From: Paracoccaceae bacterium
GTDB lineage: Bacteria; Pseudomonadota; Alphaproteobacteria; Rhodobacterales; Rhodobacteraceae
Assembly: GCA_027069385.1 (NCBI GenBank)
Contig: JALXER010000090.1
Coordinates: forward strand, 1-24,639
Direction: 5' to 3'
DNA length: 24,639 nt
Shown: in pieces, positions 7,606 to 16,085 of the stretch
Layout of the letters: each line of letters opens with the position of its first letter
How positions within the stretch are numbered: the first letter of the stretch is position 1
Notes under the pieces: generated by a model
Seen by the model: the letters and a program-made list of their open reading frames with translations, nothing else
Told to the model about the DNA's origin: nothing
Databases searched by the model: none
Made by a program: the position numbers and the translations under genes

Positions 7606-8061
7606 ATGCGCACCCTCGCATATTTTCTACAAACCCTCGTATTGGTGGTTGTCGCCACCTCGGCATCTGCCCAAGTCGCCACCATGACCCCCGATGTGGC
7701 CTATAACGCCGCCATTGCCGGAGAAATCGTGTTGATCGACGTTCGCCGCCCCGAGGAATGGGCCGAAACCGGCGTGCCCGATGTCGCATTGCTGGCAGAC
7801 ATGACCAACCAGAACTTCATCCCGACCATTCTGGCCATTCGTGACCAGAACCCCGACGTTCCGCTGGCGTTTATCTGCCGTACCGGTAACCGCTCGGGCT
7901 ATGTCAGCCAACAACTTTACAAGGCGGGTATGACCAATGTGGTTGATGTGGTCGAGGGCATGGCCGGTTCGGGCGTCGGGCCGGGCTGGGCCACAAGAGG
8001 CCTGCCGGTGCGCACGCCGGATGCACCGGTTAACGCAGCGGTTATCGCAACGCAGCCCTAA
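7606..8061 (+). CDS. Exported rhodanese-like sulfurtransferase
   Basis: A 151-residue protein with an N-terminal signal sequence (hydrophobic residues 8-19, probable cleavage after SAS-AQ around residue 22) followed by one rhodanese domain. The family motif IDVRRPEEW lies at 44-52. The active-site loop begins at cysteine 91 in CRTGNRS, the six-residue loop length expected of a sulfurtransferase rather than a phosphatase. The C-terminal GMAGSGVGPGWATRGLPV matches the usual end of the domain. The protein would act in the periplasm, moving sulfane sulfur to an unknown thiophilic acceptor. The ribosome-binding site CAGGAGAG lies close before the ATG, and an A+T-rich stretch at 7565-7592 may hold the promoter. 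It converges on the DUF3592 genes with 15 bases between stops. Confidence 0.9.
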   Translation: MRTLAYFLQTLVLVVVATSASAQVATMTPDVAYNAAIAGEIVLIDVRRPEEWAETGVPDVALLADMTNQNFIPTILAIRDQNPDVPLAFICRTGNRSGYVSQQLYKAGMTNVVDVVEGMAGSGVGPGWATRGLPVRTPDAPVNAAVIATQP

Positions 8062-8076
8062 AAACAGGTCCTGACC

Positions 8077-9045
8077 CTACGCGGCGGCTTTGCGGCGCTT
8101 TCGCTCTTTCTGATAGGTGCGGTGGATGCCAAGCGCATACAGGGTCAGGCCCAGCAGGATCACGGAGAACAGCACCAGCCCATAGCCGAAAACACCGGCA
8201 CCGACGCCATCGACCACCCGCACGGTGTCGGGCTGATCGGGGTTTGCGTAAACCTGCACCTGCTGGCCGATCTCGAAATCATAGCTGCTGTCGCTTAGCG
8301 CGGTCTGGGCCGAGCGTTTCACCCCGTCGGCATCGGTAAACATCAGCGTCGGGCGAAACCCGCTGGAGTCGGATTGCTGCGCCGTCACCATAGCCATGAC
8401 CGGTTTCGCACTAGCCATAAAGGCGTTGGTATCGCGGATTACCGCCACCCCGGCCAGCATGCACAAGATCCCCAGCACGCCAAGTATCTTTGCCATCCGT
8501 AACGGGTTTTCCAGAAACCAGCCGCCATAGCCCATCATGGTCCGCCGGAGCTTGTCATCAAAGGCCTCGTCTTCGGGCAGGAATACCCGCGCCGGTGCAA
8601 CGGCCTGCCTGCGCCGATGCACCAGAAAGGCCAGCAGCGCGGGGACAAAAAAGATCAGACTGCCGAGCATTATTGTCGGGCCATAGCCGTCGGGTTGCTG
8701 GCCGTTATTGACCAGCACCTTGTCCAGATTGCCCGGCACATAAAGGATCGGCACCAGTTCATCACGGGCGAACCGGTATTGCGGGTCCTGTCGGGCGGCA
8801 GGCACCCGTTGCACGACGCCCTGATTATCGGTGAATTCGAACATCGGCCGATAGCTGGGCTCGCGACCGCTATCGTCGGTTTTCATCGCCACCACCTTGC
8901 CGGTAGCGGGCAGGGCGTTGGCCCGAAAACCGGCATCCTGTTGCCATAGCCAGACCCCGAGGGCCAGCACCAGCAGGCCGGTGATCCCTGCGACAATGGC
9001 GAGCAATTTGGGATTGCGAACCCTTGATGAATTATAATTGAACAC
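8077..9045 (-). CDS. Double-domain DUF3592-like membrane protein
   Basis: A 322-residue protein built from two copies of the same unit: a transmembrane helix, an extracytoplasmic or cytoplasmic beta-rich DUF3592-like domain, and a second helix. Helices fall near residues 11-31, 140-160, 188-205 and 290-311. The soluble domains carry the pattern YRPMFEFTDNQG ... VPILYVPGN and FRPTLMFTDADG ... QVQVYANPDQPDTVRVV. The function is unknown; this family turns up as small membrane proteins with no assigned reaction. I place the start at GTG 9045: AGGGA lies seven bases upstream, and the longer frame would run back into the preceding gene. It follows that gene by 13 bases and is the last of a three-gene cluster. 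The tandem arrangement suggests fusion of two single-domain neighbours, which is inference. Confidence 0.8.
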   Translation of the reverse strand: MFNYNSSRVRNPKLLAIVAGITGLLVLALGVWLWQQDAGFRANALPATGKVVAMKTDDSGREPSYRPMFEFTDNQGVVQRVPAARQDPQYRFARDELVPILYVPGNLDKVLVNNGQQPDGYGPTIMLGSLIFFVPALLAFLVHRRRQAVAPARVFLPEDEAFDDKLRRTMMGYGGWFLENPLRMAKILGVLGILCMLAGVAVIRDTNAFMASAKPVMAMVTAQQSDSSGFRPTLMFTDADGVKRSAQTALSDSSYDFEIGQQVQVYANPDQPDTVRVVDGVGAGVFGYGLVLFSVILLGLTLYALGIHRTYQKERKRRKAAA

Positions 9046-9058
9046 TGTCTTTTCCCTG

Positions 9059-9586
9059 TTAGCTTCGGCGCACCGGTCCGGATGCATCCTGATCTGCGTT
9101 CGCAGTACTACGTTTGGCCGACGCGGTTCCGTCGGTTTTTCCGGTAACAAACGGCCGGTCGGCAAACCGCCAGACAAACACCCCTCCGATCAACGAGGCC
9201 AGCCCGACCGCTGCAAAGATAGAGCCAAAGCCCCACAGGGTGAACCAGCTGTCAATGCGCATATCGCTCGGGTCGCGTGAATCGACCAGAATTGCCACCT
9301 TCTCGCCGGGGGCGAAATTATAGGAGCTGGCCGACATGGCGGTTTGCGCGGTCCGGCTTTGACCGTTTGAATCGCTATAGCGGATGGTCGGACGATAGGT
9401 ATAGGCCTTGGCGCTGCTCGATCTTTCGCGCGCTACGCTGACCACAATCCCGCTGGTTGACACCGCGTTGCGGCTGAAATCGAGCCCGCTATTCACCAGC
9501 CACCCGACAACCCCGGCAAAAACCAGCCCCAGCACTAGAAAGAACGCGGCGGCGATGCGCCCGCCTTTGCGTGACCCCTGGGTCAT
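9059..9586 (-). CDS. DUF3592-like membrane protein
   Basis: A 175-residue protein with one helix near residues 11-30, a DUF3592-like domain (YRPTIRYSDSNGQSRTAQT ... KVAILVDSRDPSDMRIDSW) and a second helix near 120-140. A charged, disordered tail follows. The ATG at 9586 overlaps the stop of the preceding gene as ATGA, so the two are translationally coupled; the longer in-frame extension is not needed. The sequence YNFAPGEKVAILVDSRDPSDMRIDSW closely parallels YDYAVGEQVDILYNPDDPGEMRIDSW in the upstream gene, so these are recent paralogues. The function is unknown. Confidence 0.78.
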   Translation of the reverse strand: MTQGSRKGGRIAAAFFLVLGLVFAGVVGWLVNSGLDFSRNAVSTSGIVVSVARERSSSAKAYTYRPTIRYSDSNGQSRTAQTAMSASSYNFAPGEKVAILVDSRDPSDMRIDSWFTLWGFGSIFAAVGLASLIGGVFVWRFADRPFVTGKTDGTASAKRSTANADQDASGPVRRS

Positions 9587-10038
9587 GCCGCCCCCCGACG
9601 GGCCTGCGTTTTCAGATAATGCCGCAAGATCACCACCGAGAAGACCAGACCGGACGTCCCGACAATCAACATAACAATCCACACGCCCCATTGATAAAGC
9701 CAACTGTCAATGCGCATTTCGCCGGGGTCGTCGGGGTTATAAAGAATATCCACCTGTTCCCCGACGGCATAGTCATAGCCCGGCGCGTAAAGCGAGGTTC
9801 GGGTGGTGATCTGGGCACCGCTGGGGTCGATCAGCGAAAAGGTCGGGCGGAATTTTTCGGTATTCTTGGAATCGCGAAAGCTGTCAACGCTGATAACGGT
9901 ACCCACCGCCGCAACCGCATGATGCGCAAAGTCGTAGTTCGATTTCAGGTTCCACGCCCCCGCACCAAACAGGCCGATCCCCATTAACAGGGCGAGCAGG
10001 GCGGCAAACCGGTCGTCCATTTTCGATTTCTGTGCCAC
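9583..10038 (-). CDS. DUF3592-like membrane protein
   Basis: A 151-residue protein if the GTG at 10038 is used; that codon has AAGGA eight bases upstream. The ATG at 10020 (145 residues) has a poorer site. Helices lie near residues 11-28 and 114-136, enclosing a DUF3592-like domain with FRPTFSLIDPSGAQITTRTS and VDILYNPDDPGEMRIDSW. It is first in the cluster of three minus-strand paralogues and overlaps the next by four bases. The 184 bp between it and the argG-linked paralogue contain no gene and presumably its promoter. The function is unknown. Confidence 0.75.
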   Translation of the reverse strand: MAQKSKMDDRFAALLALLMGIGLFGAGAWNLKSNYDFAHHAVAAVGTVISVDSFRDSKNTEKFRPTFSLIDPSGAQITTRTSLYAPGYDYAVGEQVDILYNPDDPGEMRIDSWLYQWGVWIVMLIVGTSGLVFSVVILRHYLKTQARRGAA

Positions 10039-10222
10039 TGAAAAATTCCTTTTGCTAGCAATCCACGCGATTCCGGTAAACTGTCGGGACCGGAGCGATT
10101 GCCGCAACATCAACGCTGGCCCGGCATTGGTCGAATCACAGGGGCGCTATTTGCGAGATTCCCGCAAAACAAGAGCAATCGCTTGTATTTTAAGCGTTTT
10201 TGGCCAGATTGCAAAATCTATC

Positions 10223-10630
10223 TTATTTTCGCCTGCGAAGGCGTGAATAAGCCCAAACCAACAGCGGCACGCCCCCGAGGGCCAGCATCAACACATTGGC
10301 CCCCCACAGCTTTAACCAGTCATCAATCCAGACTTCTGTTGGTTCGTCGATTGTGTAGATAATATTTACCTTCGATCCAATAACAAAGGTGTTTTCAGAA
10401 GCATAAGGCGAGGCCGGAACGCTGACTTCTGTCTCGGACAGGTCCAGAAAACGCACAATGGGCCGATACAAGACCGGATCACCCTGACGGGACTGAACGG
10501 ACACGATTTCGGCGGTGGTTTTAACCGCTGTTTGGGTGAAACTATAGGTCATATAGCTAAACCCAAGCCCCGCCAGCAACATGACCGGACTGATCAGCAG
10601 GATCACCCATTTGCGAACGGTTTGCCCCAT
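10223..10630 (-). CDS. DUF3592-like membrane protein downstream of argG
   Basis: A 135-residue protein with helices near residues 8-28 and 108-127 and a DUF3592-like domain between them (LYRPIVRFLDLSETEVSV ... KVNIIYTIDEPTEVWIDDWLKLWG). It keeps the closing ID-x-W motif of the neighbouring paralogues (RIDSW there, WIDDW here). The ATG is 11 bases past the argG stop on the same strand, so it is probably cotranscribed with argG, although no functional link to arginine synthesis is known. The ribosome-binding site is weak. With the three-gene cluster it makes four proteins and five domains of this family within 2.6 kb. Confidence 0.75.
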   Translation of the reverse strand: MGQTVRKWVILLISPVMLLAGLGFSYMTYSFTQTAVKTTAEIVSVQSRQGDPVLYRPIVRFLDLSETEVSVPASPYASENTFVIGSKVNIIYTIDEPTEVWIDDWLKLWGANVLMLALGGVPLLVWAYSRLRRRK

Positions 10631-10641
10631 ATCGGCCCGAT

Positions 10642-11865
10642 TTACCCCACCCGCCGGTTGCGTGCAGCCAATAGTTTCAGGCGCAGCGCGTTGATCTGGA
10701 TGAAACCGGCAGCGTCTTTTTGGTCGTAAGCGCCCGCGTCATCCTCGAAGGTCACATGTTCTTCGGAATAAAGCGAGTGGTCCGACCAGCGGCCTACGGT
10801 CTGGCACATGCCCTTAAACAGCTTCAGGCGCACCGTACCGGTAACATGTTTCTGGCTTTCGTCGATCAGGGCCTGCATCATCTCGCGCTCGGGCGAGAAC
10901 CAGAAGCCATTATAGATCGCTTCGGCATATTTGGGCATGATCTCGTCTTTCAGATGCGCCGCGCCACGATCAAGGGTGATGCTTTCGATGCCGCGATGGG
11001 CCTCTAGCATGATGGTGCCACCCGGCGTTTCATAGATGCCGCGCGATTTCATGCCGACAAAACGCCCCTCGACCAGATCGAGCCGGCCAATGCCGTGCTT
11101 GCCGCCCAACTCGTTCAGCGCGGTCAGCATTTCGGCGGGGGAAAGCGCGGTGCCGTTCAGCGCCACGGGGTCGCCGCGTTCATAGGTGATTTCGATATGC
11201 TCGGGGGTGTCGGGCGCATCCTCGGGGTGGACGGTGCGCTGATATACATAATCGGGGGCCTCGATGCTCGGGTCTTCCAGCACCTTGCCCTCGGAGGAGG
11301 TATGCAGCAGGTTGGCGTCTACGCTGAACGGGGCCTCGCCGCGTTTATCCTTGGCAATCGGGATCTGGTGCATTTCAGCAAATTCCAGCAACCGTGTGCG
11401 GCTGGTCAGATCCCATTCGCGCCACGGCGCAATCACCTTGATGTCGGGGTTGAGCGCATAGGCCGCCAGTTCGAACCGCACCTGATCATTGCCTTTACCG
11501 GTCGCCCCGTGTGCCACCGCATCAGCCCCGCATTCGGCCGCGATTTCAACCAGACGTTTGGAGATCAGCGGGCGGGCAATGGAAGTGCCCAGCAGATACA
11601 GCCCCTCGTATTGCGCATTGGCGCGGAACATCGGGAATACAAAATCGCGCACGAATTCCTCGCGCACGTCCTCGATGTGGATATTCTCGGGCTTGATGCC
11701 CATCAGCTCGGCCTTTTTGCGCGCCGGTTCCAGTTCTTCGCCCTGACCCAGATCGGCGGTAAAGGTCACCACCTCGCAGCCATACTCGGTTTCAAGCCAT
11801 TTCAGAATGATAGAGGTATCCAGCCCGCCCGAATAGGCAAGAACAACTTTTTTGGGTGCAGACAT
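10642..11865 (-). CDS. argG: Argininosuccinate synthase
   Basis: A 407-residue enzyme that joins citrulline and aspartate with ATP, the penultimate step of arginine synthesis in the cytoplasm. The PP-loop AYSGGLDTS is at residues 10-18 and TADLGQGEE near 36-44. HGATGKGNDQVRFE, the citrulline/aspartate-binding region, and the C-terminal GRWSDHSLYSEEHVTFE are both typical. The length is normal. The start has GGAG eight bases upstream. It is followed by a DUF3592-like gene 11 bases downstream and is divergent from a sulfotransferase-like gene. A long frame on the opposite strand (from 11095) is its shadow. Confidence 0.97.
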   Translation of the reverse strand: MSAPKKVVLAYSGGLDTSIILKWLETEYGCEVVTFTADLGQGEELEPARKKAELMGIKPENIHIEDVREEFVRDFVFPMFRANAQYEGLYLLGTSIARPLISKRLVEIAAECGADAVAHGATGKGNDQVRFELAAYALNPDIKVIAPWREWDLTSRTRLLEFAEMHQIPIAKDKRGEAPFSVDANLLHTSSEGKVLEDPSIEAPDYVYQRTVHPEDAPDTPEHIEITYERGDPVALNGTALSPAEMLTALNELGGKHGIGRLDLVEGRFVGMKSRGIYETPGGTIMLEAHRGIESITLDRGAAHLKDEIMPKYAEAIYNGFWFSPEREMMQALIDESQKHVTGTVRLKLFKGMCQTVGRWSDHSLYSEEHVTFEDDAGAYDQKDAAGFIQINALRLKLLAARNRRVG

Positions 11866-11967
11866 GTCGTGGACTCCGGCAATGAGGGTTTGTCGCAGGG
11901 ATTAATAGAGAAAGCCCGCACGGGCAAGGGGCAGAGCAGCGATAAAACCGCCGACAGGGGAATATTA

Positions 11968-13245
11968 TTGAAATTGTTGCAGATTGGCTTTACCTCGGCA
12001 GGGGACAACACCAAGACCAGACGTTTCACGAGGCCCGCAATAGAACTTATTCTGCATATCGGCACCGAAAAAACCGGAACCACCACGGCGCAAAAATGGT
12101 TTGCCAGGAACCGGGCGGCGCTGGCCGCACAAGGGGTCTGGTATCCGCGTTCGCTGCAAGGGGCGGGCGGGTCGCTGTGCCACCGGTTATTGCCGGTTAC
12201 GGCAGTGGATTTTGCCGATGCTGACGAGGCATTCAGGATACACGGGCTTGATACCGCCGAAAAGCACGCCCAATTCAGCGCCGATGTGGCGCGGCGTTTT
12301 AAAGACGAAGTGGCAAAGGCGGGCGGTCATGACCGCTGGCTGATTTCGTCGGAGCATTTGCACTCGCGGGTCAACAGCGTTGAAAAGGTGGCGCGGGTCC
12401 GCCGGTTTCTTGAGCCGTATTTTACCAAAACAACCGTTTATATCCATCTGCGCCCGCAGATCGATATGGCGGTTTCGCTGGCCTCTACCGGGGCGCGGAC
12501 CGGGGTGATCATCGGGCCTGAAACCTTTACCGGGCTGCGGGCAACCTCGACATATTATAACTATCTTGATCTGGTAACCCGGTGGTCGCAGGTGTTTGGC
12601 GCGCAAAATCTTGTGGTTATCCCCTATCGTCGCCAGCCCGATTTTCGCGAGGTGATTGCCGCGGCGCTGGGGCTGGATATTACCGCTTTCGAGGCGGTCG
12701 AGCAGGCCAATACCGGGCTGGACTGGCAGGTGATCGCGCTGCTTAACCAGTTGCAACGCGAGGGGCGCAGCCATCTGGCCAAGCGGTTGATCCGCACCGG
12801 CGCAATAGAGGCCCTGCCGCGCAACCAGCCGCTTCGGATCGGGTTGGACATGGCCCGAACCGTGCAATCACGGTTTGACCGGAGCAACGCCGAACTGATT
12901 ACTCGGCTGGATTCGCTGGCCAAAGGTGATCTGGACCCGGATTGGGAGCGCTTCAACGCCACGCCCAATATTGACCTTCTGTCCGACGACATGGCCATTC
13001 CCGAGCCGGTCAGCGCGCTGATTGCCAACATGGCTTCTATGATTGTGTGCGAACGGCTCGCCGGTATGTTTGCCAGCGCAGAACGGGCGCTGGCGCGGGG
13101 AAACAAGGGGCATGCGCGGGGGTTTTTGCGAACCGCAACCAAACTGGCCGCCGATCTGGACCCGGCGCTGGATGACCCCGAAACCGTTGCCAGCCTGCTG
13201 AAGCGCCTAAATCGTCTGCAACGAAAAGCAGCGTTGAAGTTGTAA
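11968..13245 (+). CDS. Sulfotransferase-like protein (large form)
   Basis: A 425-residue protein whose N-terminal ILHIGTEKTGTTTAQKWF (residues 28-45) is the P-loop-like 5'-phosphosulfate-binding loop of PAPS-dependent sulfotransferases. VYIHLRPQIDMAVSLAST near 157-174 fits the 3'-phosphate site with its arginine and serine. The C-terminal half has no recognised domain and is rich in charged helices. The family moves sulfate from PAPS to hydroxyl or amino groups of glycans or small molecules; the acceptor here is unknown. The open frame extends back through argG antisense, but I choose TTG 11968 because AGGGG lies seven bases before it and the region upstream is argG promoter. The start is the least certain part. 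It leads a plus-strand run of three sulfotransferase-like genes. Confidence 0.75.
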   Translation: MKLLQIGFTSAGDNTKTRRFTRPAIELILHIGTEKTGTTTAQKWFARNRAALAAQGVWYPRSLQGAGGSLCHRLLPVTAVDFADADEAFRIHGLDTAEKHAQFSADVARRFKDEVAKAGGHDRWLISSEHLHSRVNSVEKVARVRRFLEPYFTKTTVYIHLRPQIDMAVSLASTGARTGVIIGPETFTGLRATSTYYNYLDLVTRWSQVFGAQNLVVIPYRRQPDFREVIAAALGLDITAFEAVEQANTGLDWQVIALLNQLQREGRSHLAKRLIRTGAIEALPRNQPLRIGLDMARTVQSRFDRSNAELITRLDSLAKGDLDPDWERFNATPNIDLLSDDMAIPEPVSALIANMASMIVCERLAGMFASAERALARGNKGHARGFLRTATKLAADLDPALDDPETVASLLKRLNRLQRKAALKL

Positions 13246-13355
13246 AAATGTTGTGTAATGTTTTGGCAAACGATAGTCTAACGGCTATTGAATCGCTGCG
13301 GGACCTATTCGTGTTGTCCCTTATTGTTAAATGAAATGAATATAAGGAAGATAGT

Positions 13356-14081
13356 ATGAAACCCGCAAAGCGCCCCGAATTGCCCAAGAACCGCACGGTA
13401 GAGGTGCCCGATGCCAAGCTTGCGGTCTTTCCGACACCAAAAACCGCCAGTTCTTCGCTCAAATCGATGATTTTCAAGCAACTGAACGGAATCGATTTCA
13501 ACAAACAACCAAAAGAGGCGCGCAAGGGCGGTATTCATGGCGCGTTTTTCCCGACCAAATCGTTTAACAGCATCGATTTCGACCGCTACAAAGATTACAC
13601 CCGTATCACCGTGGTGCGCGACCCGATTTCACGGTTTCTGTCGGCCTATGACCATCGGGTGCGCCAGCTGGGCGAGTTGAATGAAGACGTGATCGATATG
13701 GATCTGGCCCGAAAGCTCGACGTGCCGGCCAATCCGGGGTTAAAGGTATTTGTTCGCAATCTGGATAAATACCGGCTTTTGTCGCACGCGGTTTGCCATC
13801 ACACCGATCCGTTCACCCGCTTTCTTGGCCCCGATCTGGGCTATTACACCGATGTTTTCCGCTTTGACCAGCTGAATGATGCGGTAGCACTGATCGGTGA
13901 AAAAATGGGGGCAAAACTGGAAATGCCCCACAAGCTGAAACAGAAAAAAGAAAAGTCGTCCTTTGAAAGCCTGCCCCCGCTTTTGCAAGGGGCGCTGTTG
14001 ATGTATTGCGCGGGGGATTACGCGCTGATGAAAGGGTATTATTCCGATCAGAAATATCGCGATATGATGCTAAAAGGCTGA
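13356..14081 (+). CDS. Sulfotransferase family 2-like protein, tandem copy 1
   Basis: A 241-residue protein with the 5'-phosphosulfate loop FPTPKTASSSLKSM at residues 25-38 and the 3'-phosphate motif RDPISRFLSAY at 88-98. Both are diagnostic of the sulfotransferase family 2 fold (Golgi-type carbohydrate sulfotransferases and bacterial relatives). A conserved CHHTDPFTRFLG segment and the C-terminal YCAGDYALMKGYYSDQ are shared with the next gene. AAGGAA lies six bases before the ATG. It sits 110 bp after the larger sulfotransferase and 3 bp before its paralogue. The likely role is sulfation of a cell-surface or secreted glycan, but the acceptor is unknown. There is no signal peptide, so it would be cytoplasmic. 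Confidence 0.85.
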   Translation: MKPAKRPELPKNRTVEVPDAKLAVFPTPKTASSSLKSMIFKQLNGIDFNKQPKEARKGGIHGAFFPTKSFNSIDFDRYKDYTRITVVRDPISRFLSAYDHRVRQLGELNEDVIDMDLARKLDVPANPGLKVFVRNLDKYRLLSHAVCHHTDPFTRFLGPDLGYYTDVFRFDQLNDAVALIGEKMGAKLEMPHKLKQKKEKSSFESLPPLLQGALLMYCAGDYALMKGYYSDQKYRDMMLKG

Positions 14082-14084
14082 CCG

Positions 14085-14795
14085 ATGGAATCACCCAAGA
14101 AAAACAGGGGTGCGGGGGTCGAAACATCCGAGGTCGAAGCGTGCAAACTGGCTTTTTACGCGGTGCCCAAAACAGCCAGTACGTCGATCAAGCGGATGCT
14201 GTACCATGTGAAAACCGGCAGTGAATTTCAGGAGCGGGATGAAAATGGCAAACGTCAGACCGTTCACGCTCGGCTATGCCCGACCCGTTACTTCATGCAG
14301 ATCAACCATAAAAGGTATCGCGATTATACGCGGTTTTGCCTGCTGCGTGATCCGGTCCAGCGGATCATTTCGGCCTATGGGCAGCGGGTGGTGGACAGCA
14401 AGGAACTGTCCCGTGATGCCATCAATCCCGAGGCCGCAAAAGCGCTGGGCGTCAACCACGACCCGGGGATTGACGAGTTTATGATCAAGCTGCCGGAATA
14501 TCGGGTGCTGAGCGGCCCCGTTCGCCATCACACCAATCCGTTTACCCACTTTCTGGGTTCGGATCTGGCCTATTTTACCCATGTTTACAAAACCGAAGAT
14601 CTGCCGGAACTGGTTGAAATGGTGGCGCAAAAATCCGGTTTTGACGCCAAGATGCCCCACAAAAACAAAACCAAGAGCAAAAAGCGCAGCTTTGACGACC
14701 TGTCCAAACGGGCCAAAAGAAGCCTGCTCAGGTTTTGCGCCGGTGACTATGCGTTGCTAAAAGGTTATTACAGCGACGAACAACATCAAATTTAG
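14085..14795 (+). CDS. Sulfotransferase family 2-like protein, tandem copy 2
   Basis: A 236-residue paralogue of the preceding gene. The two align without gaps across the N-terminal half: the loop VPKTASTSIKRM occupies residues 27-38 and RDPVQRIISAY 88-98, the same positions as in copy 1. HHTNPFTHFLGSDLAYFTHV and FCAGDYALLKGYYSDE are also shared, while the acceptor-side sequence between them is diverged. It starts three bases after the copy 1 stop, with AAGG seven bases upstream, so the two are one transcript. The local duplication suggests two acceptors or two positions on one acceptor, which is inference. Confidence 0.85.
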   Translation: MESPKKNRGAGVETSEVEACKLAFYAVPKTASTSIKRMLYHVKTGSEFQERDENGKRQTVHARLCPTRYFMQINHKRYRDYTRFCLLRDPVQRIISAYGQRVVDSKELSRDAINPEAAKALGVNHDPGIDEFMIKLPEYRVLSGPVRHHTNPFTHFLGSDLAYFTHVYKTEDLPELVEMVAQKSGFDAKMPHKNKTKSKKRSFDDLSKRAKRSLLRFCAGDYALLKGYYSDEQHQI

Positions 14796-14822
14796 CGCCC
14801 TTGCGGGCAATTCAGAACAGGC

Positions 14823-16085
14823 ATGAAGTTGAGCAACGACACCCAACAGGAATTCCGGCATTCAGTTGCGCGTGCCACCAGGCGCATGCGCTCTACCTTT
14901 GCGGCCACGCCGTTACAGCGCAACGCGTTTCTGTCGGACCGTTACGACGCCGAAATCTATCTGAAGCGAGAGGACCTCTCGCCGGTGCGTTCGTATAAAA
15001 TTCGCGGAGCCTTCAACGCGATTGTTGAAGCCCTGAACCACGGTGCCAATGATCAGTTCGTTTGTGCTTCGGCGGGCAATCACGCGCAGGGCGTCGCGCA
15101 TGCCTGTGCGCATTTTGGCGTAAAAGGTGTGATTTTCATGCCGGTGACAACGCCCAGGCAAAAAATCCACAAGACCCGCAGCTTTGGCGGTGACATGGTC
15201 GAGGTACGCCTTGAAGGGGATTATTTCGATGAAACGCTGGCGGCGGCGCGCGCCTATTGTGCGCAGGTCAACGGCACCTTTCTGCCGCCTTTCGATGATG
15301 AAAACGTAATCACCGGACAGGCCAGCGTTGCCGAGGAAATTTGCCAGCAACTGCCCGAGGATGTCAGTATCGATATGATCGTGATGCCGGTTGGCGGTGG
15401 CGGCCTGTCCGCCGGAATCACCCGATACTTTGCCGATCAGTCCATGGACTTTCGCTTTGTCGAACCCAAAGGCGCGCCCAGTCTGAAAACGGCGTTGATG
15501 GCCGGCAAGGTCACGCGGCTGGACAGTATCGACAGCTTTGTTGACGGGGCGGCAGTGGCGCAGATCGGGGCGCTCAATTTCGCGGCGCTGCGCGATTTTT
15601 CGGTCAAACACTGCCTGCTGGTCCCCGAGGATCGCCTGTGCGCCACCATGATCGAAATGCTCAATATAGAGGGGATCGTGCTGGAACCCGCCGGAGCGCT
15701 GTCGATTGACGGGTTGCGCGACATTGACGATATCCGCGGCAAAACCGTTATCGCCATCGTATCGGGCGGCAATTTCGATTTCGAGCGCCTGCCCGATGTC
15801 AAAGAACGCGCCCTGCGTTTCGAGGGGCTGAAAAAGTACTTTATTCTGCAAATGCCCCAACGCCCCGGCGCGTTAAAGGATTTTCTTGATCTGCTCGGCC
15901 CCGAAGATGATATCGCGCGCTTCGAATACCTGAAAAAGTCGGCCCGCAACTTTGGCTCGGTGCTGATCGGGATAGAAACGCGCGCGCCCGAAGGGTTTGC
16001 GCGCCTGACCGACGAGATGGCCAAGGCCGGTTTTGCCTTTGAGGATATCACCGACAATACCGCACTGGCGAATTTCATCATATGA
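14823..16085 (+). CDS. ilvA: Threonine dehydratase (threonine ammonia-lyase), biosynthetic short form
   Basis: A 420-residue PLP enzyme converting threonine to 2-oxobutanoate and ammonia, the first step towards isoleucine. The PLP lysine is K59 in SYKIRGAF, and the phosphate-binding glycine loop is GGGGL at 191-195. SAGNHAQG (83-90) and VLEPAGA also match the fold-type II family. A C-terminal regulatory region of about 90 residues (from about 330) is a single ACT-like domain, as in the 400-420-residue forms; the E. coli enzyme is about 510 residues with two. Its end, ALANFII, overlaps the next start by four bases. Start ATG 14823 is 27 bp after the sulfotransferase stop. Feedback by isoleucine is expected from the family but not shown here. 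Confidence 0.93.
   Translation: MKLSNDTQQEFRHSVARATRRMRSTFAATPLQRNAFLSDRYDAEIYLKREDLSPVRSYKIRGAFNAIVEALNHGANDQFVCASAGNHAQGVAHACAHFGVKGVIFMPVTTPRQKIHKTRSFGGDMVEVRLEGDYFDETLAAARAYCAQVNGTFLPPFDDENVITGQASVAEEICQQLPEDVSIDMIVMPVGGGGLSAGITRYFADQSMDFRFVEPKGAPSLKTALMAGKVTRLDSIDSFVDGAAVAQIGALNFAALRDFSVKHCLLVPEDRLCATMIEMLNIEGIVLEPAGALSIDGLRDIDDIRGKTVIAIVSGGNFDFERLPDVKERALRFEGLKKYFILQMPQRPGALKDFLDLLGPEDDIARFEYLKKSARNFGSVLIGIETRAPEGFARLTDEMAKAGFAFEDITDNTALANFII

Noticed and set aside
11095..11967. Plus-strand open frame antisense to argG, in frame with the sulfotransferase
   Set aside because: It mirrors the conserved argG reading frame, has no initiation signal, and sulfotransferase similarity begins only after 11968.
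14913..15860. Long minus-strand frame of 315 codons opposite ilvA
   Set aside because: A shadow of ilvA caused by high G+C third positions; no family resemblance.
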